Shown: positions 1 through 8,799, counted from the stretch's first letter. The stretch: DNA of 64,000 nt from Enterovibrio qingdaonensis (GCF_028683135.1 NZ_JAJUBB010000002.1:248001-312000), one strand, 5' to 3'. Notes: generated from the sequence alone by a model not told the origin. Numbers and translations: made by a program.

Positions 1-120
1 GAAACGGTAGAAAACCTAAAAGCAGTCGCGAAAGACGTTGTATCAAGCGTCTTCGATAGCACTCCACAAGTCATTTACATTCAAATAGCCAGCCAACCGG
101 AGCTACAACAAGTTAATTGA
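1..120 (+). CDS. 3' end of an unidentified gene (truncated by window edge)
   Basis: Frame 1 is open from the first base to a TGA at 118-120 and encodes a 39-residue C-terminus (begins ETVENLKAVAKDV, ends QPELQQVN). I do not recognise the family from this tail; the helix followed by a VIYIQI strand is too short to assign. The real start lies left of the window. The reading could be chance, but the codon use looks coding and the stop is followed by non-coding sequence. Confidence 0.5.
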   Translation, partial: ETVENLKAVAKDVVSSVFDSTPQVIYIQIASQPELQQVN

Positions 121-188
121 ACCTGAGCCAGTAATGCGGGGACGGCTCGGCTTCTCCAGCATAGCAGTGGCACTCAGTAGGTTGCTTA

Positions 189-428
189 ATGGGACGTTTT
201 GCATTTAAGAGAGATGTGAGAATTTTTGTGGAAGTGATTTTTCTTATTGCAGCAGTAATATCGGCACTGAATCTCTTACATGCCATTGTGTATAAATCTA
301 TTTTCTTCGCCGGCGGTTGGATTGATTACTATGAAAATAGGTCGCATTTCTGGGCTGGCTTTACTGCATTCCTGCTTTTTTTATTCTTTTATGGCGGTTT
401 TTACTTCTTAATCTTCCCAGAGGTATAG
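189..428 (+). CDS. Small membrane protein, function unknown
   Basis: This is a 79-residue protein with two hydrophobic segments (about residues 12-32 and 55-77) joined by a short polar loop holding an aromatic stretch (WIDYYENRSHFW). The ATG has only a weak Shine-Dalgarno-like AGTAGG upstream. I recognise no family. The strongly hydrophobic composition argues for a small inner-membrane protein, but there is no conserved neighbour to suggest a role. Confidence 0.5.
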   Translation: MGRFAFKRDVRIFVEVIFLIAAVISALNLLHAIVYKSIFFAGGWIDYYENRSHFWAGFTAFLLFLFFYGGFYFLIFPEV

Positions 429-578
429 TCGTTATTGGTATCAACAGTATATGTGAATGCCAATTTCGCCGTTAAGTCAGTGCCTACGGTAAACACAGGT
501 AGCCCCTTTTATTTGCTCTCACCGTGCCCCGCCAATCGTGTGACAGGGCATAAGACATTGTTCGCTTAACCCACGCAA

Positions 579-938
579 TTATGTGCTTTTGCCCAGTACC
601 GTGACAGCAATCCCAGCCAGTAGCAGTACACAGCCAACGAGCTGTTGCGGGGAGGGGATGATTTTTTGAAAAAATAACGTCAGAACAATACCAAATAAGG
701 TAGAAAACCCAGCAGCCATGAGCACGAGAGATACGTAGGGAAATTTCAGTGCGCCGCTACCGTAATAGACAGAGAAGCCAACACTGCCAACATACATAAA
801 CGGAATCGCGACAAGGCAAATCTTCGCTGCCGACATTAATATGTTGGATGTATCAAGGTAGCGGACACTCATCATGTTGACGAGTTGGATACAAAGCGTT
901 GCTACTGCGAGCGTGCCGCTAAGTTTTAGAATGTGCAT
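579..938 (-). CDS. Small four-helix transporter-like protein (SMR/DMT-like)
   Basis: The 119-residue protein is almost entirely hydrophobic and forms four predicted membrane helices (about residues 8-28, 35-57, 64-87 and 95-115). This is the length and topology of small multidrug resistance proteins or half-size DMT/EamA proteins. It ends with a helix typical of the superfamily (LVGCVLLLAGIAVTVLG). Members act as dimers in the inner membrane and export cationic drugs or metabolites; the substrate cannot be read here. I do not see the conserved membrane glutamate of EmrE near the N-terminus, so a DMT-like half transporter is the safer call. It is a single gene with no operon partner. Confidence 0.65.
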   Translation of the reverse strand: MHILKLSGTLAVATLCIQLVNMMSVRYLDTSNILMSAAKICLVAIPFMYVGSVGFSVYYGSGALKFPYVSLVLMAAGFSTLFGIVLTLFFQKIIPSPQQLVGCVLLLAGIAVTVLGKST

Positions 939-1137
939 GAGGATTGCCTGTGTTTGTGTAAACGCAGACAGAAACGGTCTCCTGATGCACTGTCTGAAAG
1001 GTTAAGGTAAGTCATGTTACCCAAGGAGCGGGGATTCTATATGAGTGGTTATTTTTTATCCACTCCAATCACGCAAGAAAGTGTGAAATCGAATCGCTTC
1101 TGCTTCCTCAAGTCATCAGCCTTCTGTAAACCGCGAA

Positions 1138-1168
1138 TAAAAAAGCGAGCCAATTGGCTCGCTTTTTG
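1138..1168. terminator. Bidirectional rho-independent terminator
   Basis: A perfect stem AGCGAGCCAATTGGCTCGCT (1144-1163) is flanked by an A run on the left and a T run on the right, so it can work in both directions. It lies just left of the IS200 element. Confidence 0.8.
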
Positions 1169-1180
1169 TTTTCAGCCCTA

Positions 1181-1789
1181 AACCACCTACTTCAGTAGGT
1201 GGTTATCATTCAGGTAGGCTTTGCCTGACTATCTACCCATGCTAAACGAACTCTCGATTTTTAGCGAAGTCGAAGAGGACATAAAGCATGAGTAGATACA
1301 AGCAAGCATCGCATGTGTACTGGCGGTGTCAATATCACATAGTGTGGACGCCAAAGTATAGGTTTCGGATATTAAAGAACAAAGTCGGAAAAGAAGTGTA
1401 TCGCTGCATTCACGTATACAGTAGTCAACTAGGCTGCGAGGTTGTTGAGTTGAGTGTTCAAGTTGATCATGTTCACTTGGTAATCAAGGTTCCACCGAAG
1501 CTATCAATTTCGAAACTGATGGGGGCATTGAAAGGAAAAATAGCTCTTAAGATGTTCAGCAAGTTTCCTTACTTACGCAAGAATAAACTCTGGGGAAGCT
1601 ACTTTTGGCAAAGGGGCTATTTCGTCGATGCGGTCGGTATCAATGAAGAAATCATTCGCCGATATGTAAGACACCAAGAAAAGGTGGAAAGGCAAAATCA
1701 ATTGGAGATAGAGCTGGACTAGCCAAAGGCCCCTTTTAGGGGGCTCATTGAAAGCCACCTTCTTTAGAAGGTGGATGTTTACTTGGTGC
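1181..1789 (+). mobile_element. IS200-type insertion sequence (IS200/IS605 family)
   Basis: The element has the subterminal hairpins typical of IS200/IS605 ends rather than terminal inverted repeats. The left stem AACCACCTAC/GTAGGTGGTT spans 1181-1204; the right stem CCACCTTCT/AGAAGGTGG spans 1755-1774. Between them is one transposase gene and no tnpB. Exact cleavage points cannot be set by eye. The right end lies within about 20 bp of the left end of the Tn7-like element. Confidence 0.8.
1288..1722 (+). CDS. tnpA: IS200/IS605-family transposase TnpA (Y1 HUH)
   Basis: This 144-residue single-strand DNA transposase cuts and joins the hairpin ends flanking it, using a covalent 5'-phosphotyrosine intermediate. 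The HUH metal-binding motif is visible as VDHVHLVIKVPP near residues 60-70. The C-terminal helix carrying the nucleophilic tyrosine is IRRYVRHQ near residue 127. The length is normal for the IS200 branch. A good ribosome-binding site (AGAGGA) precedes the ATG. The frame is intact, so the element could be active. A stem GCCCC/GGGGC just after the stop (1729-1743) may limit read-through. Confidence 0.92.
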   Translation: MSRYKQASHVYWRCQYHIVWTPKYRFRILKNKVGKEVYRCIHVYSSQLGCEVVELSVQVDHVHLVIKVPPKLSISKLMGALKGKIALKMFSKFPYLRKNKLWGSYFWQRGYFVDAVGINEEIIRRYVRHQEKVERQNQLEIELD

Positions 1790-1790
1790 A

Positions 1791-1795
1791 CTTGG
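1791..1795. repeat. Target site duplication CTTGG, left copy
   Basis: CTTGG immediately precedes the TGATC terminus of the 9.8-kb element. An identical CTTGG immediately follows the GATCA terminus at 11632-11636. A 5-bp duplication is characteristic of Tn7/Mu-class transposases. Confidence 0.75.
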
Positions 1796-1935
1796 TGATC
1801 ACAGATAACTAAGATGGAAACTTGCTAGCTTTCTAAATCAATTATCTGGAGTACTCTTTAAAAATAACCAAGTTGGAAACTCCAGTTCTTCATGGTTAAT
1901 AAAGGCAGTAGGTTTGGTTAACTAAGTTGGAAACT
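1796..1935 (+). repeat. Left transposon end: terminus plus three spaced 18-bp sites
   Basis: The terminus TGATCACAG (1796-1804) is followed by repeat copies at 1805-1822, 1864-1881 and 1918-1935, all matching ATAACYAAGYTGGAAACT with one or two differences. These are presumed TnsB-type transposase binding sites. A weaker fourth match may begin at 1966. Confidence 0.8.
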
Positions 1936-1974
1936 ATCACCTCATACAGCTTCTTCTTTAGAGTAATAACTCAG

Positions 1975-2017
1975 TTCGTAAAACCCGAGCCGTACTTTGC
2001 GAACCGCGTTTTACGAA
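1975..2017. repeat. Inverted repeat downstream of the WYL gene
   Basis: TTCGTAAAAC (1975-1984) is repeated in reverse complement as GTTTTACGAA (2008-2017). The intervening stretch also holds two copies of CGAACCGCG-like sequence. It lies about 70 bp past the stop of the WYL-domain gene and may act as a transcription stop, although it lacks a clear U tract. Confidence 0.4.
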
Positions 2018-2085
2018 CCGCGAATTTGTAATGAACCAGCCGCTTGTTTGTGTAAACAACTCAATATGCTCAGGGCTCACTTACC

Positions 2086-2961
2086 TCAAGCTTTATCATC
2101 TTTGTTCCTAATAAATCCAGGTACTAGGACTCGAATAGAGTCAACATGCTCCAGCTCGTGTCTATTCATCAACTGCAAGTTGAAGGCATGCGGCGGCAAA
2201 GAAGCATCAGGCGTGCTGTCTACGTGGAGGTCATTGAGCACGTAGCCAGCTAATGCTTCGTTGGTTGTAATGTTTCGCACATATTGACCTTCCATACCAA
2301 GGTCAATAGCTAAGTCATTTCTATTTTCATGCTTAGAGTGCGGTGCAACACTTAGGACAACGTCACGATTCCAAAGAGTATCGTCCTTTATAGTCTTGTC
2401 GTATGAGCTGTCAGTTTGTTCAGCCTTAAGAATTCGACTGATTCTAAAGCACAGGAACTTGCGTCTTTTACTGTCCCAAGCACGGATATGCCAAGCCCCA
2501 AGCCCTTTAAATAGAGAATGAGGCGTCAGGGTTCTAGTCTCGGTGCTAGTTGAGGAACTATACAGGACAGAAATACAGTGCTTATTCAGGATCGACCTTG
2601 TGACTTGAGAGACGATATCAATGGATAGTGAATCCAACACTGTCGCGAAGCTGCTTACACCATAAGTTGTTACTGGAATGGAGTTAAGCTCCTGACCCCA
2701 TGCTATTAATCTCAGAGCTGCTTCTGGGTCATGCTCAAAAGCTGGACTAAACGATGCAGATCTCATGTATGCTCGCAGGCTTTCGTTGAAAACCGTGTTG
2801 TCGGGAAAACGTTCTTTGTAAGCATTAAAAGAACGGCTAGCTGTAGCAACGGCAATATCACCGTGCTGAATAAGGTCGGAGCGATTCACTTTCCCAAAGA
2901 AGCAGAGATAGAAATCAATAAGCCTTAGTCGTTTGGTTTGCGGAGATTCGACACAACGCAT
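2086..2961 (-). CDS. WYL-domain transcriptional regulator (BrxR/CapW-like)
   Basis: The protein has 291 residues. An N-terminal winged-helix region (about residues 10-65, RLRLIDFYLCFFGKVNRSDL) is followed by a WYL-type domain (about residues 125-190, with ISVLYSS and RTLTPHSLFKGLGAWHIRAW) and a C-terminal extension. This is the size and layout of BrxR/CapW repressors that sit beside phage- and plasmid-defence operons and derepress on a nucleic-acid or nucleotide signal. I chose the ATG at 2961 because AAGGG lies 8 bases upstream; the upstream in-frame TTG at 2979 has no such site. The gene diverges from the Wadjet-like operon across 140 bp that contains a perfect palindrome, so autorepression and control of the operon are likely (inferred). 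Confidence 0.8.
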   Translation of the reverse strand: MRCVESPQTKRLRLIDFYLCFFGKVNRSDLIQHGDIAVATASRSFNAYKERFPDNTVFNESLRAYMRSASFSPAFEHDPEAALRLIAWGQELNSIPVTTYGVSSFATVLDSLSIDIVSQVTRSILNKHCISVLYSSSTSTETRTLTPHSLFKGLGAWHIRAWDSKRRKFLCFRISRILKAEQTDSSYDKTIKDDTLWNRDVVLSVAPHSKHENRNDLAIDLGMEGQYVRNITTNEALAGYVLNDLHVDSTPDASLPPHAFNLQLMNRHELEHVDSIRVLVPGFIRNKDDKA

Positions 2962-3005
2962 AATGATTACCCTTATCAAAATGAACTGTACTAATTTACT
3001 CTAAC

Positions 3006-3019
3006 GAATCATTTGATTC
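3006..3019. promoter_or_regulatory. Palindrome between the WYL gene and the Wadjet-like operon
   Basis: GAATCATTTGATTC is a perfect inverted repeat with a 2-bp spacer. It lies in the divergent intergenic region just upstream of a TATAAA element (3023-3028) that could serve as the -10 box of the operon. It is the best candidate operator for the WYL regulator. This is positional inference only. Confidence 0.5.
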
Positions 3020-3102
3020 CAGTATAAAATGAGACCAGTTGATTAAAGCTATGTTGCTCGACGCGTTACTTACGGCGTAAATTTCTGACTTTGAGGATTA
3101 CA

Positions 3103-3867
3103 ATGAACGTCAATGATTACTTATCGAAGATCGAAGAAGGTTTGCCGATAAACTTGAGGAGGTTTATTGAGAAGCTTGATTTGAAAGACCCTGAACAGTG
3201 GATGTCCATTTATGAGGCAAAGTGTGTACGCACAGGACATGTGCTGAAGGTGTTAGATGAAGAACGTCATTCATCGTTCTATACAAAGGATATTTCAAGT
3301 CGAATAGATGGCGCGAAACAAGGTAAATCACACGTCATTAGTACAAGTTTTTCCCATATCCTCTTACTTAATACGACTAGTTTTCCAAATACTCCATATG
3401 TGATTGTTTCATCAGAAGCTGGGGTAATTAGTTCTTTACCCAAGCTGAGCGATCAAGCCGTTGTCATTGAGAACATAGAGAATTTTTATCGGTACATTTC
3501 TTTTATGGAAAGCATAGACCGTGAAGACTTGATTGAGCACACTGACTTTTTGTTTGGTGCAGGGACACAAATTAATAACAGCCTAAATTTGAATTTTCTT
3601 GAGAACTATAAACGCATCTACGTAGCGGGAGACTTAGATCTAGGCGGTCTGAAGATTTTTAAAACATTAGCAATGAACGTGTCAGATTGCCATTGGCTTT
3701 CCCCTGTTGATTGGGCCAAGTTTGAAGCGTTCTTCAATTTGAAGCCCAAATCTGTTGCGGAATGGCAACAAGCGATTTCTATTGCCAGTGAGTTAAATCT
3801 AGAAAAAGAAAAACAATTGTTACATACACATAGAGCATTTTTGGAACAAGAAGCCCTACTACCATAA
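3103..3867 (+). CDS. Wadjet JetD-like Toprim-domain nuclease subunit
   Basis: This 254-residue protein is the presumed DNA-cleaving subunit of the four-gene SMC system. The Toprim signature is visible as VVIENIENF (about residue 121, catalytic Glu) and as GDLDLGGLKIF (about residue 178, the DxD metal site), in the arrangement of the DUF2220 domain of JetD/MksG. Known JetD proteins are roughly 350-400 residues, so the N-terminal part is short here. The start ATG at 3103 follows GAGGA; the frame extends upstream only through a TTG. Its stop is 7 bp from the next gene. In described Wadjet loci jetD is normally last; here it is first. Confidence 0.75.
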   Translation: MNVNDYLSKIEEGLPINLRRFIEKLDLKDPEQWMSIYEAKCVRTGHVLKVLDEERHSSFYTKDISSRIDGAKQGKSHVISTSFSHILLLNTTSFPNTPYVIVSSEAGVISSLPKLSDQAVVIENIENFYRYISFMESIDREDLIEHTDFLFGAGTQINNSLNLNFLENYKRIYVAGDLDLGGLKIFKTLAMNVSDCHWLSPVDWAKFEAFFNLKPKSVAEWQQAISIASELNLEKEKQLLHTHRAFLEQEALLP

Positions 3868-3874
3868 GGATGGG

Positions 3875-6793
3875 ATGATGGAAGATTTTCGCATAAGTAT
3901 TTCAAGATTGATTGTCGTCGACTCCGTAGGGGTAGCTATTGCAGAAATTGATCTTAGAAACGGTGGGATCATAATTGCGAAGGGTAATGTTGGTAAAACA
4001 TCAATACTTAACGCGATTCGGTTGTTTCTACTGCCAGAGACAAACTTCAAGAAGAGCTTTCAGAAGTTTGGATTCATGAATAATAAAGGTGAACCCTATA
4101 CGGACGATGAGAGTTTTGAACACTATTTCCCGAGTAGATCGAGTTTCTTGATTTTAGAGTGTGAGAATTTTCTTGGTGGCCCAGCTCCGCACTGTCAGAT
4201 TCTTTATCGAGGTGAATCTAAATCTTACAAAAGAATGTTTACATCTCTTCCGTACCAAAACATAAAAGATCTCTTTTGGGATTCAAGTATTGGAGAAGAT
4301 GGTATTGGAGGAGCAGTACAAAACCTATCGATTGATTATGTGAAGAAGGCATTAAAAGAAAGAGATCCTAAGTACTTTAAGACTATTGAGCGCCCTCAGG
4401 CAATCAAAGAAGCGTTGTATGCAAATGATTTACTTGATGTAAATGCCATGCGTTATTGTTTGTTTCCATTGAGCAAGTTAGATGATGCTAGCATTAACTC
4501 CTTTAAAGCATTAGTTAAGCTTCTTTTTGATATGAAGACTGGTTCTGATGCCGTTAGGCTGGCTATTGCCAACATCATTGAGTCCTCTAAGAAAGAACGT
4601 AAAGATGAACTAAGCCTTGATATCAATGAGTTTTTGAATAGGAACCAGATGCTTGGCGATAAGGAACTTCATCTTCAAAAAGTAAAAAACCTAAAACCGA
4701 AATTTGAAGAGCTTTCTATCGCATACGCCACTTTAAAAGAAAACCAAAGTGCAGAGACTAAAATGCTGCAATTTGCTCATCTGCTTAGAAATGACTTGGA
4801 ATCTAAAGCTAAAGAAAGCAAGTTGTTTGCAGAGCGAGTGCATTTGGCACTTGAACACAACAATAGTAGAAAAAAGTTACGCGATGACGCGCAACAACAC
4901 CTCCATGAGTTGAATGGAGTTCTTAAAAAGGAAAGTGCGAAATTAGAGAAACTACAGCCTCAGTTAGATACGGCAAAAAGGGTCATTGATGATTACTTCG
5001 GAAAGCCTATCTCTGAAATTGAAGAGATTCTTTCTGATGAGTTGGATAAAGAAACAGCTAATCTAGAGAATTTGAAAGATGCAGCAGCTAGGAGAATGCG
5101 TATTGACGAGTTGCAGACGTCAATATTAGTTGAGACCAAATGTGTAACGGCACTCAGGCAAAGTCTAGAGTTAAAAGAGTTTTTCCTATCAAAGCAGTTG
5201 GAGGTAGGTGACTATCAAGTATTAGCTTCGATAAATAAAGCCATTTCCAAAGCAAACCCTGGTCGTAGACTTGCAGCAACAGAGTTAGAATGTATTCGAG
5301 GCTTTTTAGCTCTTTTTGAAAGAGATAATCAGCAATATCGTTTTTTTGATAGGACTCTAAATATTGCCAGTTTGGTAGAAGAGCACTCAACGGAAGAAGA
5401 GCTTGAACAGAGAACTCAGAGCTTAAGTGCTTTGAAGGATGAACTGCAATCCCTAGAAAAGATCAGCAATCAAAGCGAAATCCTTACACAAGCAGAAATA
5501 ACTAAGTTGCAGCGGAAACTAAACCGATACGATAGCGAACTGAGCATAGTTAAGAGTTATGAGTTCAACCTGAAAACCGCCAATGATACCTCTGAGGAAA
5601 TACAAGCTTTAACTATACAAGTTGAAGAGGCAGAACAGTCATTAGCTATAGCGCAACGTAGCTTAGACATGTCTCAGAGGGAGTTAGCTGATTCAAAGGA
5701 GAGTTTAAGTAGTTTTAATTCAAATTTAGAAAAGCTCAAAGCCCTAAATGTTAGAGTAAAGAATAGTTTAGTACGACATAAATTGGCAGATCTTCCACTG
5801 GAAAAGTTAAGCGGTGAAAGAGTTAAAGTGTCAGAACAGTCTTTTGAAAACCTGGAAAGTGCGCTGTTAGAAAAAGTGCAGGCGCGTAGTGGTGTCGTAT
5901 CCGCCATACATTTTTTGGTAAATGAAGGTGTGATTGACAATGATGACGACTTGTTTACCGCAACTCTTTCTGAGGAGCAAATTCGTCATACGTTTAGACA
6001 GATTGAGTCAAAATTTGTACATGTAAATGATGAGATAGCCAACCTGAAAAGGCAGTTCATTGCCCTTAAGAGTGAGATTCATGGAATCATTACTGAACTT
6101 GAAAAAAATCGACAGTTAATTGATAGCTTTGAAGGGTTTATTAACCGCGAGTTTCAGAAAGTCACTATTAATGATTTATCGGAAGTAAAAGCCAAAATCG
6201 GTGTCAATAGTAGATTTGAGGCACTATTGGCAGAGGTAGCACACATTGATTTATATGCCGATAGCCGACTTTCAAGTGAGTTTGTAGATCGACTTAAGAC
6301 CTTTAGTAAAGAGTTTTTTGATGAAGGTGTGGTATCAACCTTAACCATGGAAAAGATACTCACAGGAATTAACTACCATGTTAAAAAACAAGGCGCGAAG
6401 AGTCTTGAGACAAAATCTCAGTCAACTTCGACAGTAATGCTAATAAACATCAAATTAGTTGAAGTGCTACTAAAATCTGTCCAGCAATCTAGCTGTAAAG
6501 TATTTTTCCCATTGATTATAGATGAGGGTGCTTCTGTCGATCTCTCGCAGTTTCAGTGGTTGTTGCCACAACTCAATGAGTCAGGTTTTAGAGTACTAAG
6601 TGCATCTACTCATTCAGTATCTAGTGAGTTGATACTACTCTTTGGTTACTACTTCAAAATTGACTCGATAAAAACAAGTCTTCCCTATCATCCTGAGCGT
6701 CAGATTGCCTTTACTAGTGAACCTGAGTACATCATTAAACCAAGCGTAGCAAAAGAAGATCAGATGTGTATTTTTGGAGAGACTGATGAATAG
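3875..6793 (+). CDS. Wadjet JetC / MksB-like SMC ATPase
   Basis: This 972-residue SMC-type motor has an N-terminal ATP-binding head with Walker A AKGNVGKTS (about residue 35). A long coiled-coil region (about 270-800), broken by hinge-like non-helical stretches, follows. The C-terminal head half carries a Walker B-like LIIDEGASVD (about 887) and a His-switch ASTHS (about 911). In Wadjet it partners a kleisin (JetA) and a MukE-like protein (JetB) to extrude DNA loops and lets JetD cut small circular DNA. It is somewhat shorter than typical JetC/MukB. The canonical ABC signature is not obvious; the SQSTSTVML segment is in the expected place. The reading frame overlaps the next gene by 8 bp, implying translational coupling. 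Confidence 0.8.
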   Translation: MMEDFRISISRLIVVDSVGVAIAEIDLRNGGIIIAKGNVGKTSILNAIRLFLLPETNFKKSFQKFGFMNNKGEPYTDDESFEHYFPSRSSFLILECENFLGGPAPHCQILYRGESKSYKRMFTSLPYQNIKDLFWDSSIGEDGIGGAVQNLSIDYVKKALKERDPKYFKTIERPQAIKEALYANDLLDVNAMRYCLFPLSKLDDASINSFKALVKLLFDMKTGSDAVRLAIANIIESSKKERKDELSLDINEFLNRNQMLGDKELHLQKVKNLKPKFEELSIAYATLKENQSAETKMLQFAHLLRNDLESKAKESKLFAERVHLALEHNNSRKKLRDDAQQHLHELNGVLKKESAKLEKLQPQLDTAKRVIDDYFGKPISEIEEILSDELDKETANLENLKDAAARRMRIDELQTSILVETKCVTALRQSLELKEFFLSKQLEVGDYQVLASINKAISKANPGRRLAATELECIRGFLALFERDNQQYRFFDRTLNIASLVEEHSTEEELEQRTQSLSALKDELQSLEKISNQSEILTQAEITKLQRKLNRYDSELSIVKSYEFNLKTANDTSEEIQALTIQVEEAEQSLAIAQRSLDMSQRELADSKESLSSFNSNLEKLKALNVRVKNSLVRHKLADLPLEKLSGERVKVSEQSFENLESALLEKVQARSGVVSAIHFLVNEGVIDNDDDLFTATLSEEQIRHTFRQIESKFVHVNDEIANLKRQFIALKSEIHGIITELEKNRQLIDSFEGFINREFQKVTINDLSEVKAKIGVNSRFEALLAEVAHIDLYADSRLSSEFVDRLKTFSKEFFDEGVVSTLTMEKILTGINYHVKKQGAKSLETKSQSTSTVMLINIKLVEVLLKSVQQSSCKVFFPLIIDEGASVDLSQFQWLLPQLNESGFRVLSASTHSVSSELILLFGYYFKIDSIKTSLPYHPERQIAFTSEPEYIIKPSVAKEDQMCIFGETDE

Positions 6794-8216
6794 CCAAGTT
6801 CTAGATACACTTCCGACATTTAAGTTAATGATGGAGTATAAAGTCATCATGCTTGAGTCGATAAGGTCTATGGATGCATATGGTGAATCGTATGTACGTG
6901 AATACGATTTTAATACCGCTGTATTTAGGTGTCTCAAAACGTTGGAAGGAGATGCAACTCAGCAAAATGCTGTCAGAGTAGCTTTTTCAAAGGATAGTCT
7001 GATTAACTCGCATATTTTGTCTGACTTTGATCATTTCGAAGGTGCTGGGCGGCTGTTTTTCGATAAAGCGGTACTGGACATTTTTAGACTTTTTGATAGA
7101 AGCTTAATTCAAGAACTTACTCATATAGAGTTAAACACGAGGCTTGTTGCGTTAAGGGAACTAACTGATGAGTTTGATAGCGGTAGCCTTGACTTTAATC
7201 CACAAGACTTAGACTACAGGGAGGCATTGGGGGCGTTGTTTCGATCTCTGGCTGCCCTGCAAAGTCTAATTCGTAGAAACCTTACTCGCATGGAAGATGT
7301 GAATAAGGACTTGAGCGAACAGAGTGAGAAAGCCTTGAAGACAACCAATCCTAATGTCGTGCAGGCATTACAAAAAGACAATATTGAACATATATCAAAC
7401 CTCTTTGTTAGACATATCCTACCTACTAGGGCTTTTCTGGATGAGAAAGTGGTACTTAGGGATGGGTTAAATTTATTGGCATGTCTTGAAAAGCTTAAAA
7501 GGTTGTTTGAAGTACATAGTTTAGACAGTGAAGCTTCAACCATGCTTCGATATGCAATTTCATTCAATGCTTATCATAAAGACATAAGTCGTATATCTAC
7601 ATCTATTGATCAGTTTTTAGCTCGCTCAAGGAAAAGGCTTACCCAGTTTAATGCAATCGAAAAGGCATTTTCTGAGTTAGTGGAATATTTAAAAGAAACA
7701 CAACAGGACTTAAGGCGTAAAAGAATCAGTTCAGACTTTGCTCTAACATCAGGTTTGTTTTGTGGCTTGATGAACCAGCCTCGTCCAAAAGACCTCAGAC
7801 TGAGTGATTCACAGTCGTACTTTAACAATATAACCACGGATATCACCACGAAGCTTGAAGATTACAAATTAGTCAATCAGCTTGATTTATCTCTTTTACA
7901 GAGCTCTAAAGATAATAGTTTAGACATGCGCTTGGAAAGGGTGAAACAGGTTAAGCAGCTAATGTATCTGATGAGATTCGAGCATTGTGATGATTTGATA
8001 AAAGTAGTGAACGATAGGCTAGAGGGCTTGTTGAATGACTACCAAATACTTGACCTTCTTGAAGCCCTAATGACCCTTAATTCAGTAGGCCAGCTAAACC
8101 TTAACAATCATCTTCCAAGAGTTACGAATATTTTTAATGAGATAACGGTAGGTGATTATGTGTTTAAGTACAGAAAAATAAAATTGGAGCCACGAGAGAC
8201 TTATGCATACGACTAA
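6786..8216 (+). CDS. Wadjet JetA / MukF-like kleisin
   Basis: The protein has 476 residues, is largely helical and has no transmembrane segment. Its position after the SMC gene, its length and its helical middle (about 130-330) fit the kleisin subunit (JetA/MksF/MukF) that bridges the two ATPase heads and binds the MukE-like subunit. I rely mainly on operon context, since kleisins diverge strongly. The ATG at 6786 with GGAG upstream is preferred to the in-frame TTG at 6774. Both ends overlap neighbours (8 bp with the SMC gene, 14 bp with the MukE-like gene), a sign of stoichiometric co-translation. Confidence 0.72.
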   Translation: MNSQVLDTLPTFKLMMEYKVIMLESIRSMDAYGESYVREYDFNTAVFRCLKTLEGDATQQNAVRVAFSKDSLINSHILSDFDHFEGAGRLFFDKAVLDIFRLFDRSLIQELTHIELNTRLVALRELTDEFDSGSLDFNPQDLDYREALGALFRSLAALQSLIRRNLTRMEDVNKDLSEQSEKALKTTNPNVVQALQKDNIEHISNLFVRHILPTRAFLDEKVVLRDGLNLLACLEKLKRLFEVHSLDSEASTMLRYAISFNAYHKDISRISTSIDQFLARSRKRLTQFNAIEKAFSELVEYLKETQQDLRRKRISSDFALTSGLFCGLMNQPRPKDLRLSDSQSYFNNITTDITTKLEDYKLVNQLDLSLLQSSKDNSLDMRLERVKQVKQLMYLMRFEHCDDLIKVVNDRLEGLLNDYQILDLLEALMTLNSVGQLNLNNHLPRVTNIFNEITVGDYVFKYRKIKLEPRETYAYD

Positions 8217-8799
8217 TACCCTAATCTCTAACACTTTCGACTATGCTGACCTCGAATTCAGTCAGCAAGTCTACGCTCAGTTCTCGTCTGGTAAAGTGAT
8301 CACTAGGCGTGTATATGAAACATATACTCAGCAGTTTATTGAGAACCCTTTGTATACTGAGCTTTATAAGCATTTGGATAGCCACTATAGCCTCCTTTAT
8401 AAGCATATCGGATTTGAGCTGGTTTTTAACTCAAGCGGTGAGTTTTTTCACATTCGTAAAGATGATAGTTCAGAAGATGCGGACGAAAACGCCACTAAGG
8501 TACAAGCATTGCTGTTAGTGATAGCTAGGTTTTGGACTGATAAGAGTTTCGATCTAGATGATTTAGCTAATGAACATTTTGGCCTTAAAGCTAAACATGT
8601 AGATGAGATCAAACGAAATGAGCAGTATGACCGTATTCGAAGGGCACTAATGCCAAAAGATGACTGGGATGCATGCTTGCGCTTTCTCTTGAATCGTAAC
8701 TTCATGTACCGATGCGGTGAAGGGCATTATGTAGTGAGTTCTGCGGGCATGTTCTTTATTCAACACCATGTAAAAAAATACGAAGAATCGATCGGCTAA
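8203..8799 (+). CDS. Wadjet JetB / MukE-like subunit
   Basis: This 198-residue protein has the winged-helix character of MukE/MksE/JetB: an early SGKVITRRVYETY helix, a strand pair (HIGFELVFNSSGEFFHIRKDD), an acidic linker, then a second winged-helix region ending in EGHYVVSSAGMFFIQHH. MukE-type subunits dimerise and bind the kleisin. It overlaps the kleisin gene and is the last gene of the compact operon; the downstream nuclease gene is separated by 108 bp. Confidence 0.72.
   Translation: MHTTNTLISNTFDYADLEFSQQVYAQFSSGKVITRRVYETYTQQFIENPLYTELYKHLDSHYSLLYKHIGFELVFNSSGEFFHIRKDDSSEDADENATKVQALLLVIARFWTDKSFDLDDLANEHFGLKAKHVDEIKRNEQYDRIRRALMPKDDWDACLRFLLNRNFMYRCGEGHYVVSSAGMFFIQHHVKKYEESIG

Noticed and set aside
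1805-1935. Three regularly related 18-bp repeats resembling a small CRISPR array
   Set aside because: Only three copies with unequal spacing, matched by inverted copies at the other end of the element and flanked by target duplications; this is a transposon end.
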